In this document: positions 53,537-61,997 of the stretch, in pieces
Layout of the letters: each line of letters starts with the position of its first letter
Position numbering within the stretch: position 1 is the stretch's first letter
Assembly: GCF_001421415.1 (NCBI RefSeq)
Contig: NZ_LMKH01000036.1
Span: forward strand, 258,611-322,610
Direction: 5' to 3'
DNA: 64,000 bases
From: Sphingomonas sp. Leaf208
GTDB lineage: Bacteria > Pseudomonadota > Alphaproteobacteria > Sphingomonadales > Sphingomonadaceae
Notes under the pieces: model-generated
What the model was told of the DNA's origin: nothing
Seen by the model: only the letters and a program-made list of their open reading frames with translations
The model's database searches: none
Made by a program: the position numbers and the translations under genes

Positions 53537-53767
53537 AGCCTACTTTGCGCGGTCGACGTGCGCCTTCGTGCCCCCGCCACGATCGCTTTCGTAATACCGG
53601 CACCAAGCCTCGCCGACGCTAATTTTTTGGTCGATCGCTAAATCCGTTGACCGATAAGCGCGACGAAGACGCGTCGCCAGTCCAGCAGCACTGCGGTCAG
53701 GGAGCCGGCCCTTTGCGAGGTCGTTTCTCGCAACGCATATCCGCGAATGACTCGGTAGGGAAACCAG

Positions 53768-53858
53768 TGGCGGAGCGGGTGGGATTCGAACCCACGATAC
53801 GCTTTTGACGTATACTCACTTTCCAGGCGAGCGCCTTCGACCACTCGGCCACCGCTCC
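53768..53858 (-). tRNA. tRNA-Ser (anticodon GGA)
   Basis: A 91-nt class II tRNA on the minus strand. The acceptor stem GGAGCGG/CCGCTCC is followed by discriminator G and an encoded CCA at 53768-53770. The anticodon stem CTCGC/GTGAG encloses CTGGAAA, giving GGA. A long variable arm (TATACGT/GCGTATC region) is typical of Ser. The T arm has GGTTCGAATCC. Its 3' end points toward the accessory stretch 44.6-53.5 kb. Confidence 0.97.
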
Positions 53859-53946
53859 GCATTGCTCTGGAAGCGGGTCTGCTAGTGCGGGTTTCGCCCG
53901 CGCGCAAGCAATTGCGTGCGGTGATCGGCTGGGGCAGTCTACGGGG

Positions 53947-54804
53947 ATGTTGAATATCCTTCTCGCCGCCATGCTTGCGCAGGCCGTTCCGGTAGCCGCG
54001 ACGCTCTCGTCCGATCCGGTTGCGGCGGACTGGGTCGCTGTGCCGGACGACGAACTAATGGTGTTCACGCTGGCCAATGGGCACCGGTTCACCGTGCGGC
54101 TCGCGCCTCGGTATTCGCCCATTCACGTGGCGAACATACGCAAGTTGGCGCTTGCGCATTGGTGGGATGCGGGGACGAGCGTGTACCGCGTTCAAGACAA
54201 TTACGTGGCGCAATGGGGTGACGCGACCGAGAAGAAGCCGTTGGTCGCGGGCGTCGTCGCCAACCCGCCGGCGGAATATCTGCATACCGGGTCGACGACG
54301 GTGGCGCGGCTTTCGCAGCGCGATCCTTATGCGGAATGGGCGGGGTATAGCCGCGACGGGTGGCCGCTTGCGGGCAATGGCGCGACCGAGTGGGTGCCGC
54401 ATTGCTACGGGATGGTCGGCGTCGCGCGCGATCTGGCGCCGAGCACGGGGAGCGGCGCTGAGCTGTATACCGTGATCGGGCATTCGCCGCGTGCGCTGGA
54501 CCGGAACATCGCGGTGGTAGGGCGCGTGATCGACGGGGTCGGGTGGCTGTCGTCGTTGCCGCGCGGGACGGGCGATCTGGGGTTCTACAAGACCGAGGGG
54601 GAGCGTAGCCCGATCGTGTCCGCTCGCCTCGTGAGCGAACTGCCCGCCGCTGAACGACCGCATTTCGAATATCGCGCGGCGGACAATGCGCGGTTCGTGG
54701 CGTGGATCGCCTCGCGCGAGAACCGGGCGGGGCCGTTCTTCACGGTGCCTGCCGGGGGCGCCGACATCTGTGCCGCGCTGCCCCCGGTGCGTAAAGCGCC
54801 CTAG
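53947..54804 (+). CDS. Peptidylprolyl isomerase, cyclophilin type
   Basis: A 285-residue exported protein with a signal peptide (LNILLAAMLAQAVPVAA). The cyclophilin-like domain includes FTVRLAPRYSPIHVANIRKLA and a region with VYRVQDNYVAQWGD near 81-94, followed by YGMVGVARDL and GAELYTVIGHSPRALDRNIAVVGRV near 164-188. It is divergent enough that activity is uncertain, but the core cyclophilin blocks are in order. It acts in periplasmic protein folding if functional. The stop overlaps the end of the convergent pirin gene by four bases. Confidence 0.88.
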   Translation: MLNILLAAMLAQAVPVAATLSSDPVAADWVAVPDDELMVFTLANGHRFTVRLAPRYSPIHVANIRKLALAHWWDAGTSVYRVQDNYVAQWGDATEKKPLVAGVVANPPAEYLHTGSTTVARLSQRDPYAEWAGYSRDGWPLAGNGATEWVPHCYGMVGVARDLAPSTGSGAELYTVIGHSPRALDRNIAVVGRVIDGVGWLSSLPRGTGDLGFYKTEGERSPIVSARLVSELPAAERPHFEYRAADNARFVAWIASRENRAGPFFTVPAGGADICAALPPVRKAP

Positions 54805-55656
54805 CGAATGACGGGCGGCTTGCCGAACAGACCGGCGTTATAGTCTTCGATCGCGCGAACGATCTCTTCGCGGGTGTTCATGACGAAGGGACCGTGGGAG
54901 ACGACGGGTTCGCCGATCGGGTCGGCGTGGCCGTAAAGGATCGTGGCGGGGGCTTCAGTCTCAACAGTGATGGTGTCGCCCTCGTTGCCGAATGTGGCGA
55001 GGTGGTGCGGATTGATCGGCGTGCCGTTGGCCGTGGGAGCGCCGGCGACGACATAGAAGAAGACCGCGCGGCCGGTTGGGGCTGGCAGGTCGACCTTGGC
55101 GCCGGCTTCCAGTTCGACGGTCATCATCGCGACGTCGGTCAGCGATGCGATCGGGCCCTGTCGTCCGGTGAACGTGCCCGAGATCAGGTTCACGGTGCCG
55201 CCGTCGACCGGGATCGCGGGAATGTCCTCGCGCTGGAGGCCGGTATAGGCGGGCTTGGTCATCTTGAGCCGGCCGGGGAGGTTGATCCAGAGTTGCAGGA
55301 TCTCCAGCGGACCGCCGTCGCGCTTGAACGACGCGGGCGAGATTTCCGCGTGGATCAGGCCCGAGCCTGCGGTCATCCACTGGACGCCGCCTGCGCGGAT
55401 GACGCTTTCGTGGCCGCCGCTGTCGAGATGCGCCATCTCGCCCTTCAGGATGAAGCTGACCGTCTCGAAGCCGCGGTGTGGATGCGGGCCGAACGGGGAG
55501 GCCGCTATTACCGGGGCGGTAGGTCTGGGGCCCGTGATGGTTGAGGAACAGGAACGGATCGACCTGCGACAGGCCGGGACCGGGTAGCGGGCGGCGGGTG
55601 ACGAGATCGGCGATGTCGTCGCGCTGGGCGGGATACTGGTTGAGGACGTGGCGCAT
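54801..55656 (-). pseudogene. Pirin family protein, frameshifted
   Basis: The 5' part from 55656 reads MRHVLNQYPAQ...DPFLFLNHHGPQTYRPGN and the rest reads PFGPHPHRGFETVSFILKGE on to PPVIR in the next frame. The frame shift falls at the G run 55495-55498: one base fewer restores GLPFGPHPHRGFE and a 284-residue pirin, the usual size. The metal-binding HPH of the cupin and LIHAE later are intact in the second frame. Pirins are iron cupins acting as regulators or quercetinases. The gene follows the FMN reductase by 1 bp. Either a true mutation or a homopolymer sequencing error could explain it. Confidence 0.88.
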
Positions 55657-55657
55657 G

Positions 55658-56230
55658 TCAGGAAGCCTCGCGGTCGGCGATGGTGGGCTGCGCGATGTCG
55701 GCGAGCAGGTCGTCGATGCCTCCGACGAGGAAGTCGAGCGTGCGCTGGTCGGTCAGGCGACCGTCGGCGATCTTCTCGTGCACCGCGCCGACGACGGCTT
55801 GTGGGCGCAGGACGGTGCGCGCGCCGATCGAGGCCAGCGTCTCGTTCAGTTGCGCGTGCGCACGCGCGCCACCGACCGCGCCGGGTGAGGAGGTGAGCGT
55901 GAAGACGGGCTTGCCCGTGAGCGTCGCCTTGCCGTGCGGGCGCGAGGCCCAGTCGAGCGCGTTCTTCAGGACGCCGGAGATGCCGTGATTATATTCTGGG
56001 GACGCGATGACGATCCCGTCGGCCGCGCCGATTGCCGCGCGCAGTGCTGCGACGGCGGCGGTGGGCGTGTCGGTGTCGGCGTCCTGATCGTAGAGGGGCA
56101 CGTCGTTCAGCGCGAAGACCGTCAGCGCTGCCTTGTCGGCGATAGCTTCGCCAAGCGTGGTCAGGATCGCGGTATTATACGAGCCGCGGCGCAGGCTGCC
56201 TGAGATCGCGAGTAGGACGGGAAGGGCCAT
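55658..56230 (-). CDS. NADPH-dependent FMN reductase
   Basis: A 190-residue flavodoxin-like enzyme that reduces FMN or quinones with NADPH. GSLRRGSYN at 10-18 binds the FMN phosphate and SPEYNHGISGVLKNALDW near 77-94 is the family signature. The start at 56230 has AAGGA at 8-nt spacing. It lies 10 bp after the dioxygenase gene and 1 bp before pirin, forming a three-gene unit. Confidence 0.94.
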   Translation of the reverse strand: MALPVLLAISGSLRRGSYNTAILTTLGEAIADKAALTVFALNDVPLYDQDADTDTPTAAVAALRAAIGAADGIVIASPEYNHGISGVLKNALDWASRPHGKATLTGKPVFTLTSSPGAVGGARAHAQLNETLASIGARTVLRPQAVVGAVHEKIADGRLTDQRTLDFLVGGIDDLLADIAQPTIADREAS

Positions 56231-56240
56231 GGAGTTTCCT

Positions 56241-57035
56241 TTAATTGAAGCGGTAGCCGGAGATTGCGGTTTGCAGCACACGCTCGGTGTAAACCTGCGC
56301 GCCGGCTTGGTCGGAAGCGCCGGCAGCGACCATGAGTGGGAGCAGATGCTCTTCGCGGGGATGCGAGAGGCGGCCGGCGGGCGCTTCGGCCCAGCCGGCT
56401 AGCGCTGCCGCTCGGGCGGTCGGTTCGGACTCGACTGCGGCGGTCAGCCACTGGTCGAAGGCTTCGGACGGTGCGGTGAAGCGGGGGTCGCCGTAGCCGC
56501 GCATGTTGTGGAAGCTCATGCCCGAGCCGACGATCAGGACGCCGTCGTCGCGCAGCGGGGCGAGTGCGCGGCCGGCGGCGGCGTGGAGTGCCGGGTCGAG
56601 ATCGCGGTCGACCGACATCTCGACGACCGGGATGTCGGCGTCGGGGAACGCGACCTTCATCGGGATGAAGACGCCGTGATCGAGGCCGCGGGTCGGGTCG
56701 ACATTTGCGGTCAGGCCGGCGGCGCGGAGCAGGTCGGCGGCGCGAGTGGCCAAGACAGGATCGCCGGGCGCGTCGTAGCGCAACTCGTAGGTATGCGCGG
56801 GGAAGCCGCCGTAATCGTAGATCAGCGGCGGCGTTACGGCGCCGGTGAACGCGAAGCCGCGCGTTTCCCAGTGGCCGGAGACGACAAGGATCGCCTTGGG
56901 CTTTTCGGGCAGCGAGGCGGCGATCGACCGGAGGTACGCGGCCATGCCGGTCCAGTTCCCGGCGGGGTCATCCATGAAGAAACAGGGCCCGCCGCCGTGC
57001 GGGATGAAGAGGGTTGGCTGGCGGGTGTGTGTCAT
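56241..57035 (-). CDS. DODA-type extradiol ring-opening dioxygenase (YgiD-like)
   Basis: A 264-residue class III extradiol dioxygenase. Metal ligands are His13 (FIPHGGGP) and His55 (SGHWE), with further conserved His120 (DHGVF) and His176 (SFHNMRGY). SHPREEHLLPLMVAAG near the C-terminus is the DODA/LigB signature. It cleaves catechol-like rings such as DOPA derivatives; the natural substrate is unknown. The start at 57035 matches family length. It is the first gene of the dioxygenase-FMN reductase-pirin unit. Confidence 0.92.
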   Translation of the reverse strand: MTHTRQPTLFIPHGGGPCFFMDDPAGNWTGMAAYLRSIAASLPEKPKAILVVSGHWETRGFAFTGAVTPPLIYDYGGFPAHTYELRYDAPGDPVLATRAADLLRAAGLTANVDPTRGLDHGVFIPMKVAFPDADIPVVEMSVDRDLDPALHAAAGRALAPLRDDGVLIVGSGMSFHNMRGYGDPRFTAPSEAFDQWLTAAVESEPTARAAALAGWAEAPAGRLSHPREEHLLPLMVAAGASDQAGAQVYTERVLQTAISGYRFN

Positions 57036-57111
57036 GGTCTCGAGGTAGGCGGCGGTGGCGGCGACCGGAAGGCCGCGAATGGCAACGCTGCGTTGCCGGT
57101 TGGCGCGGTGG

Positions 57112-58179
57112 TCAGGTCCAGTAGAGAATACGGGCCTGCGGGAGCCTGGCGGCGATCTCATCCTGGAAGAAGCTGCGGAGCGCGCGCATCGTGTCGGCGT
57201 CGTAGACATATTTGACCGAGCCGAACTTGGTGCGTTTCTCGGTGCGGTTGGCCATGCTGAGGTCGAGCGACGAACCGGGGTACCAGGTTTCGAGCACGGC
57301 CTTCGATCCCGGCGTGTAGCGGTGGGTGATCAATTCGATCGTCACGTCGGGCACGTCGGCGAGCACCCTGCCCGCCTCCGCCAGCAAGTCGCCATACGCC
57401 TCGCGCCAGCCCTCAGCGGCGATGATCGGCGCGACCGTCAGGCCGATCTTGTAGCCCGCGTCCGCCATTCTTCGCAGGGCGACCAGCCGGGCTGCGACCG
57501 GGCTGGTGCCGCCCTCGAAGCGTGCATAGGCGGCGGGGTTGATCGAGGCGCGCATGCGGGTGCGGCCACCGTGGTTCAGACCCAGCAATGGCTCGACCGC
57601 GTCGAACTTGGTTGTGAAGCGCAACTGCACGTCGGCTTCCCAGGCGCCGAAATGCGCGATCAGCGCGGAGAGCGATCCGGTGACGTGCTCGATGCCGAGC
57701 GGGTCGGTGTAGCAGGAGGCCTCGAACGTCGTGCCTTCATGCGCTCGGGCGGTCGAGCGCGAGGTGACGGTGCCCTGGCCGAGGTGCGCGGGGAGTTCGG
57801 CGAGGATCTCGGGCAGGTTGGCGTAGACGCGCGTGATCGGGGGCCCCTTGAGGGAGCCGGCGAGGTAGCAATAGCCGCAATGCGCGGGGCAGCCCTCGGC
57901 GAGGTCGATCCGCCAGTCCGCGCTGGGGGCGATCGGCTGGAGCTTGCGCTTCGACGGCGGCGCGACGACCAGCGCGAGCATTGCCTTGGCTTCGGCATAG
58001 GCACGGCGCGAGTCTTCGGGGAAGTCGAGCTTGAGGCGGTCGCTCGGCAACGTGGTGACCGGGACGCCCAGCGCAGTTGCACGCACGGCAATCTGGGCAC
58101 CGTGCTCCCAGGTCAGCGCGGACGGGGTCGCGAGCAGTCGCTTCGGCTGCCAGAGTCGTGAAGGTTTGGGCGCTGGCAT
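57112..58179 (-). CDS. Spore photoproduct lyase-like radical SAM protein
   Basis: A 355-residue radical SAM enzyme. The cluster motif CxxxCxxC is Cys97, Cys101 and Cys104 (GCPAHCGYCYL), with Tyr103 and Tyr105 as in bacterial spore photoproduct lyase. Cys156 in FEASCYTDPLG aligns with the lyase's hydrogen-donor cysteine. Later blocks AGYKIGLTVAPI, ELITHRYTPGSK and KFGSVKYVYD also match. The lyase repairs the UV product 5-thyminyl-5,6-dihydrothymine in spores; sphingomonads do not sporulate, so the substrate here is unknown. It lies 36 bp after regA on the same strand. Confidence 0.9.
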   Translation of the reverse strand: MPAPKPSRLWQPKRLLATPSALTWEHGAQIAVRATALGVPVTTLPSDRLKLDFPEDSRRAYAEAKAMLALVVAPPSKRKLQPIAPSADWRIDLAEGCPAHCGYCYLAGSLKGPPITRVYANLPEILAELPAHLGQGTVTSRSTARAHEGTTFEASCYTDPLGIEHVTGSLSALIAHFGAWEADVQLRFTTKFDAVEPLLGLNHGGRTRMRASINPAAYARFEGGTSPVAARLVALRRMADAGYKIGLTVAPIIAAEGWREAYGDLLAEAGRVLADVPDVTIELITHRYTPGSKAVLETWYPGSSLDLSMANRTEKRTKFGSVKYVYDADTMRALRSFFQDEIAARLPQARILYWT

Positions 58180-58215
58180 CGAACGACAACGCGCGCCTTC
58201 GGCGAAGCGTTGCGG

Positions 58216-58749
58216 CTATTTCACCGGGCGTTTCTCGAGCTTTCGCGCGAGCGTGCGGCGATGCATGCCGAGGCGGCGCGCGGTCTCCGAAATATTGAAG
58301 TCGGTTTCGGCGAGCGTGGTGTGGATGCGCTCCCATTCGAGCGTCTTGATCGAGGTCGGGCGCTCGGAGAGTTCGGTGTCGACGCTACCCTCGGTGCGGT
58401 CGAACGCGGCTTCGATGTCGTCGGTGTTCGAGGGTTTGACGAGGTAGTGCGACGCGCCGAGCTTGATCGCCTCGACCGCGGTGGCGATGCTCGCGAAACC
58501 GGTGAGGACGACGACGAGGATCTCGGGGTCGTGCGCATGGAGCGTCTGGACGCAGACGAGGCCGGACGCCCCGCCCAGCTTCAGGTCGACGACCGCGTAA
58601 CGGGGCGTGCGCTCGGCGAGTTGCTCGACGAGCTCCTCGTGACTGGCGGCCTGCATCACTTCGTAGCCGCGGCGTTCGAACGAGCGACGGAGCGTGCGGG
58701 CGAAGGTTTCGTCGTCCTCGACGATCGCCAGGAGTTTCGGTTCGGTCAC
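58216..58749 (-). CDS. regA: Redox response regulator RegA/ActR/PrrA family
   Basis: A 177-residue response regulator. The receiver has EDDE at 11-14, phospho-accepting Asp55 (VVDLKLGG) and Lys105 (LVKPSN). A Fis-type helix-turn-helix fills the C-terminus, with ISETARRLGMHRRTLARKL near 152-170, essentially the invariant RegA recognition helix. The GTG start at 58749 starts the conserved TEPKLLAIVEDD; upstream codons to 58797 lack homology. With RegB it controls respiration, photosynthesis or nitrogen genes in response to redox state. It follows regB after a 199-bp gap containing a repeat. Confidence 0.94.
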   Translation of the reverse strand: MTEPKLLAIVEDDETFARTLRRSFERRGYEVMQAASHEELVEQLAERTPRYAVVDLKLGGASGLVCVQTLHAHDPEILVVVLTGFASIATAVEAIKLGASHYLVKPSNTDDIEAAFDRTEGSVDTELSERPTSIKTLEWERIHTTLAETDFNISETARRLGMHRRTLARKLEKRPVK

Positions 58750-58801
58750 TTGGGTAGCACCGATCCGACGCCTGGATGTGGAACAGGATTGTCCCAAACC
58801 A

Positions 58802-58905
58802 TTCCGTCACCCCGGACTGGTTCCGGGGTCCACCGTTCCGCAAACCAAGATCTCTCGATGTTGCGGTGCCGTGGATGCCGGAACGAGCCCGGCATGACGG
58901 AATAC
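58802..58905. repeat. Inverted repeat, family E-like (copy 2)
   Basis: ATTCCGTCACCCCGGACTGG with TTCCGGGGTCCACCG is mirrored by CGTGGATGCCGGAACGAGCC and CGGCATGACGGAAT. It lies between regB and regA, the only repeat in the right 20 kb of the window. Confidence 0.82.
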
Positions 58906-58948
58906 GCGCCGCGATCTTCAACGCTAACCGACTGTCGATCCGTCCGCG

Positions 58949-60262
58949 TCACGAAAGCGCGATCGCAGAGAGCGGCATGGTGATCGTGACTTCGGCGCCG
59001 CCGCCTTCGCAGTTCACGACGGACACGCCGCCGCCGAGCTTGCGCATGACGTTGACCGCGAGGAACAGGCCGAGGCCATGGCCGGGTTCGCGCTTGCTCG
59101 ACTGATAGGGTTTTCCGAAGCTCGCGAGGCGTTCGTCGCTGAAGCCGGGGCCGCGGTCTCGGACGATCAGCGCGAGGTCGCCCTCGGTGCGTTCGCCGCG
59201 GAACGCGACCCAGTGCGGCGAGGCTTCGGCGGCGTTATCGAGCACGTTGGCGATCACCTGTTTCAATGCGGGGTCGGAGACGACCTGCGGATCGTCGCCC
59301 ACTCGGGTGGTGTAGTCGAAATCGACTGATGGGTGCACCGCGCGCCATTCGTCGACGATTCCGTCGAGGAGCTGGTGGAGCGGCATGATCTCGGGCGCTT
59401 CGCCGCGTGCTTCGCCGGCCGAGAGCAAAATGCCGGTGACGATCGCCTTGCAGCGCTGGACCTCGGATTGCATCTCGACGATCTCGGCTTGTAAGTCGGC
59501 GTCCTGCGCGAGCGTCGGCATGCGGCGCCAGTCGGCGAGGATCACGGCGATCGATGCAAGCGGCGTGCCGAGTTCGTGCGCTGCGCCGGATGCCAGGAGC
59601 CCCATGCGGACGATGTGATCCTCCTCTGCGGCCTGCTGGCGAAGGTCGGCGAGGCGCGTGTCGCGGGCGCGCAGGTTTCCGGTGATGCGGGTCATGAACA
59701 GCATCAGCAGCGTCGCGATCAGCATGAAGCAGAGCAGCGAGCCGATCGTGTAGAGCAGGAAATACTCGCCGCTGTAGTCGGGGGGCAGGATCAGCGGGCG
59801 GTAATAGAGCGTGAGCACGCCGAAACAGGCGGCGGTGACGACGACGATCGCCCAGCTCGACCAGCGATCGAGCAACACGGCGCCAAGAACGACGTGAAGC
59901 AGGTAGAGCGAGATGAACGGATTGGTCGCGCCGCCAGCGAGGTAGAACTGCGTGGTAAGCAGGCCGACGTCGAACAGCAACGCCAGCAGCAGCTGGATGT
60001 TCGCACCCTTTCGCCAGCCGTAGAGCGGCATACTGGCAAGGTTAAGACCCACGGCGGCGGCGAGCGCGGCCATCATCGGAACCAGCGGGAGGTCGAAGCC
60101 CAGGCCGAAGCGCGCGAACAAAATAGTAACGAACTGCCCGGCGACCGCGATCCAGCGCAGCGTAACCAGCTGGCGCATGTTGGCGTTGCCGGTCGCGTCG
60201 GTGCGCGCGGTGGCGAGCGCGAGCCAGCGTTGCCAGCCTTGGCGTGCCGCCTCCGAGGTCAT
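58949..60262 (-). CDS. regB: Redox sensor histidine kinase RegB/PrrB family
   Basis: A 437-residue inner-membrane kinase with about six helices at 33-190. The quinone-binding motif GGATNPF is at 110-116. The H box ASGAAHELGTPL carries His229. Cys271 in QRCKAIV corresponds to the redox-active cysteine about 40 residues after the histidine. The ATPase has NVLDNAAEAS and GHGLGLFLAVNV. It senses the ubiquinone pool and thiol redox. Its ATG overlaps the SURF1 stop by four bases, placing it at the end of the cyo operon. Confidence 0.95.
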   Translation of the reverse strand: MTSEAARQGWQRWLALATARTDATGNANMRQLVTLRWIAVAGQFVTILFARFGLGFDLPLVPMMAALAAAVGLNLASMPLYGWRKGANIQLLLALLFDVGLLTTQFYLAGGATNPFISLYLLHVVLGAVLLDRWSSWAIVVVTAACFGVLTLYYRPLILPPDYSGEYFLLYTIGSLLCFMLIATLLMLFMTRITGNLRARDTRLADLRQQAAEEDHIVRMGLLASGAAHELGTPLASIAVILADWRRMPTLAQDADLQAEIVEMQSEVQRCKAIVTGILLSAGEARGEAPEIMPLHQLLDGIVDEWRAVHPSVDFDYTTRVGDDPQVVSDPALKQVIANVLDNAAEASPHWVAFRGERTEGDLALIVRDRGPGFSDERLASFGKPYQSSKREPGHGLGLFLAVNVMRKLGGGVSVVNCEGGGAEVTITMPLSAIALS

Positions 60263-60975
60263 GCCGCCTCTTGCCGCTTGCGCGCATCCTGGCGGACGAA
60301 CACGACGAACGCACCGATCGTCATCGCGGCGAGCGCGAACCACGTCAGCATGTAGACGAGGTGGTTGTTGGGGAAGGCGATGATCGTCAGGCCGCCGACC
60401 GGGGCGGCAGTGCCGGACTTGTCCGCATCGACGAAATAGGGCGCTACGTTCGACAGGCCGCGCGCGCTGGCGATCGCGGCAACGTCGCGCGAATACCATT
60501 TGCCGGTGGCGGGATCGTTGTGGCGCAGGAAGCCGCCGCCGGGCTCGGTGATGCGGAGATAGCCGGTGATCGTGACCGGGCCGGTCGGCTTGGTATGCGC
60601 GACGCGTTGCTCGGGCGAGACATAGCCGCGGTTGACGAGGACGGTGAAGCCTTGGGCGGTCCGCAGGGGCGTGACGACCCAGTAGCCGCTGCCGAGTGCG
60701 GTGGCTGCACGGACCAGCGTTTCACGCGAATTATCGAGGGTGCCGTCGAGCCGGATACGGCGATAGGCGTCGGTGGCGGCTGTGATCGCGCCCCAGGAGG
60801 CGGGTCCGGACGGGGCGACCGGCGCGGCGTGCGAGCGCGCCGCAACCTGTTCGATCAGGTTGAGCTTCCAGGTGCGGCGCTCGACCTGCCAGATGCCGAG
60901 CGCCATGAACCCGGCGAACAGCAGCAGCGCGACCAGGCCTGCGACATAGACGGCAGGGCCCGGTCGCGTCCTCAT
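60259..60975 (-). CDS. SURF1 family cytochrome oxidase biogenesis protein
   Basis: An inner-membrane protein of 238 residues with a helix near each end (about 9-29 and 210-229) and a periplasmic domain between. Conserved parts are GIWQVERRTWKLNLIEQ, VLVNRGYV and WYSRDVAAIA, then NNHLVYMLTWFALA. SURF1 helps insert heme a into oxidases. The ATG at 60975 shares one base with the cyoD stop (TGATG) and the stop overlaps regB. Its place at the end of a quinol oxidase operon recalls Surf1q of Paracoccus. Confidence 0.93.
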   Translation of the reverse strand: MRTRPGPAVYVAGLVALLLFAGFMALGIWQVERRTWKLNLIEQVAARSHAAPVAPSGPASWGAITAATDAYRRIRLDGTLDNSRETLVRAATALGSGYWVVTPLRTAQGFTVLVNRGYVSPEQRVAHTKPTGPVTITGYLRITEPGGGFLRHNDPATGKWYSRDVAAIASARGLSNVAPYFVDADKSGTAAPVGGLTIIAFPNNHLVYMLTWFALAAMTIGAFVVFVRQDARKRQEAA

Positions 60976-61358
60976 CACATGTCTGCCGCGGCCTGCATCG
61001 GCATCATGTTCGTGTTCATGTGGTACATCACCCAGATCGATCCGCTGAGCGTGATGACGACGAGGATGATCGTGAAGATCAGCGCCATCATCGTCCAGCC
61101 GCCCTCCGACTTGCCGCTCATGTGCAGGAAGTAGATCATATGGACGACGATCTGCGCGACCGCGAAGACCATTACGACGAGCGCGGCGGTCGAGGGATCC
61201 TTGAACGCGCCGGTCATGACCGCCCAGAACGGGATCGCGGTCAGGATGACCGAAAGGAAGAACCCCTTAAGGTAGCTGCCACGCGTGCCGTGTGCGGCGC
61301 CATTGTCATGGTCGTGATCGGCGTGCGGATTGTTCGCCGGTGCTTGGGGGTCGCTCAT
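60975..61358 (-). CDS. cyoD: Cytochrome o ubiquinol oxidase subunit IV
   Basis: A small membrane subunit of 127 residues with an His/Asp-rich N-terminus (NPHADHDHDN) and three helices at about 31-48, 55-76 and 88-110. SYLKGFFLSVILTAIPFW and VHMIYFLHM are CyoD signatures. It aids assembly of the oxidase. The start at 61358 overlaps the cyoC stop by four bases. Confidence 0.95.
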   Translation of the reverse strand: MSDPQAPANNPHADHDHDNGAAHGTRGSYLKGFFLSVILTAIPFWAVMTGAFKDPSTAALVVMVFAVAQIVVHMIYFLHMSGKSEGGWTMMALIFTIILVVITLSGSIWVMYHMNTNMMPMQAAADM

Positions 61359-61993
61359 CGCAGGGTGCCCATCAGATAGACGAAGGTGAAGACGCCGATC
61401 CAGATGACGTCGAGGAAATGCCAGAACATGCTGAGGCACATCAGGCGGCGCTTGTTCGCGGCGATCAGGCCGTGCTTCTGGACCTGAACCATCAGCGTGA
61501 CGAGCCAGATCAGGCCCATCGTGACGTGGAGGCCGTGCGTGCCGACGAGCGTGAAGAACGACGACAGGAACGCGCTGCGGGTCGGGCCAGCCCCCTCATG
61601 GATGAGGTTGGCGAACTCGTACATTTCGATCGACAGGAACGCGAGGCCGAACAGGCCGGTGAAGACCAGCCACATCTGCATGACGCGCTGGCGACCTTCC
61701 TCCATCGACAGCATCGCGAAGCCGTAGGTGATCGACGAGAACAGCAACATCGCGGTGTTCACGGCCACCAGCGGCAGCTCGAAGATCTCCTTCGGGCTGG
61801 GGCCGCCGGCATAGCTGTTGCCGAGCACGGCATAAGCCGCGAACAGCACCGCGAAAATGAGGCAATCACTCATCAGGTACATCCAGAAGCCCAGCATCGT
61901 GCTGGCGCCGTCGGGATGCTCGTGCTCCTCGATGTCGTAGAACGAGACCTTCTCGGTCTCGTTCAGACCATTCTTCATGGGTATTGCGGACAT
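61355..61993 (-). CDS. cyoC: Cytochrome o ubiquinol oxidase subunit III
   Basis: A 212-residue subunit with five helices. FGFWMYLMSDCLIFAVLFA-type residues near 34-52, the SIEMYEF segment near 120 and GTHGLHVTMGLIW near 149-161 are conserved in subunit III. It stabilises the proton-pumping core. A GGGAG ribosome binding site lies in the end of cyoB, 4 bp away. Confidence 0.96.
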   Translation of the reverse strand: MSAIPMKNGLNETEKVSFYDIEEHEHPDGASTMLGFWMYLMSDCLIFAVLFAAYAVLGNSYAGGPSPKEIFELPLVAVNTAMLLFSSITYGFAMLSMEEGRQRVMQMWLVFTGLFGLAFLSIEMYEFANLIHEGAGPTRSAFLSSFFTLVGTHGLHVTMGLIWLVTLMVQVQKHGLIAANKRRLMCLSMFWHFLDVIWIGVFTFVYLMGTLR

Positions 61994-61997
61994 CGCG

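Noticed and set aside
60976..60978. GTG start for SURF1 one codon upstream
   Set aside because: The ATG at 60975 sharing a base with the cyoD stop (TGATG) is the more usual coupling.
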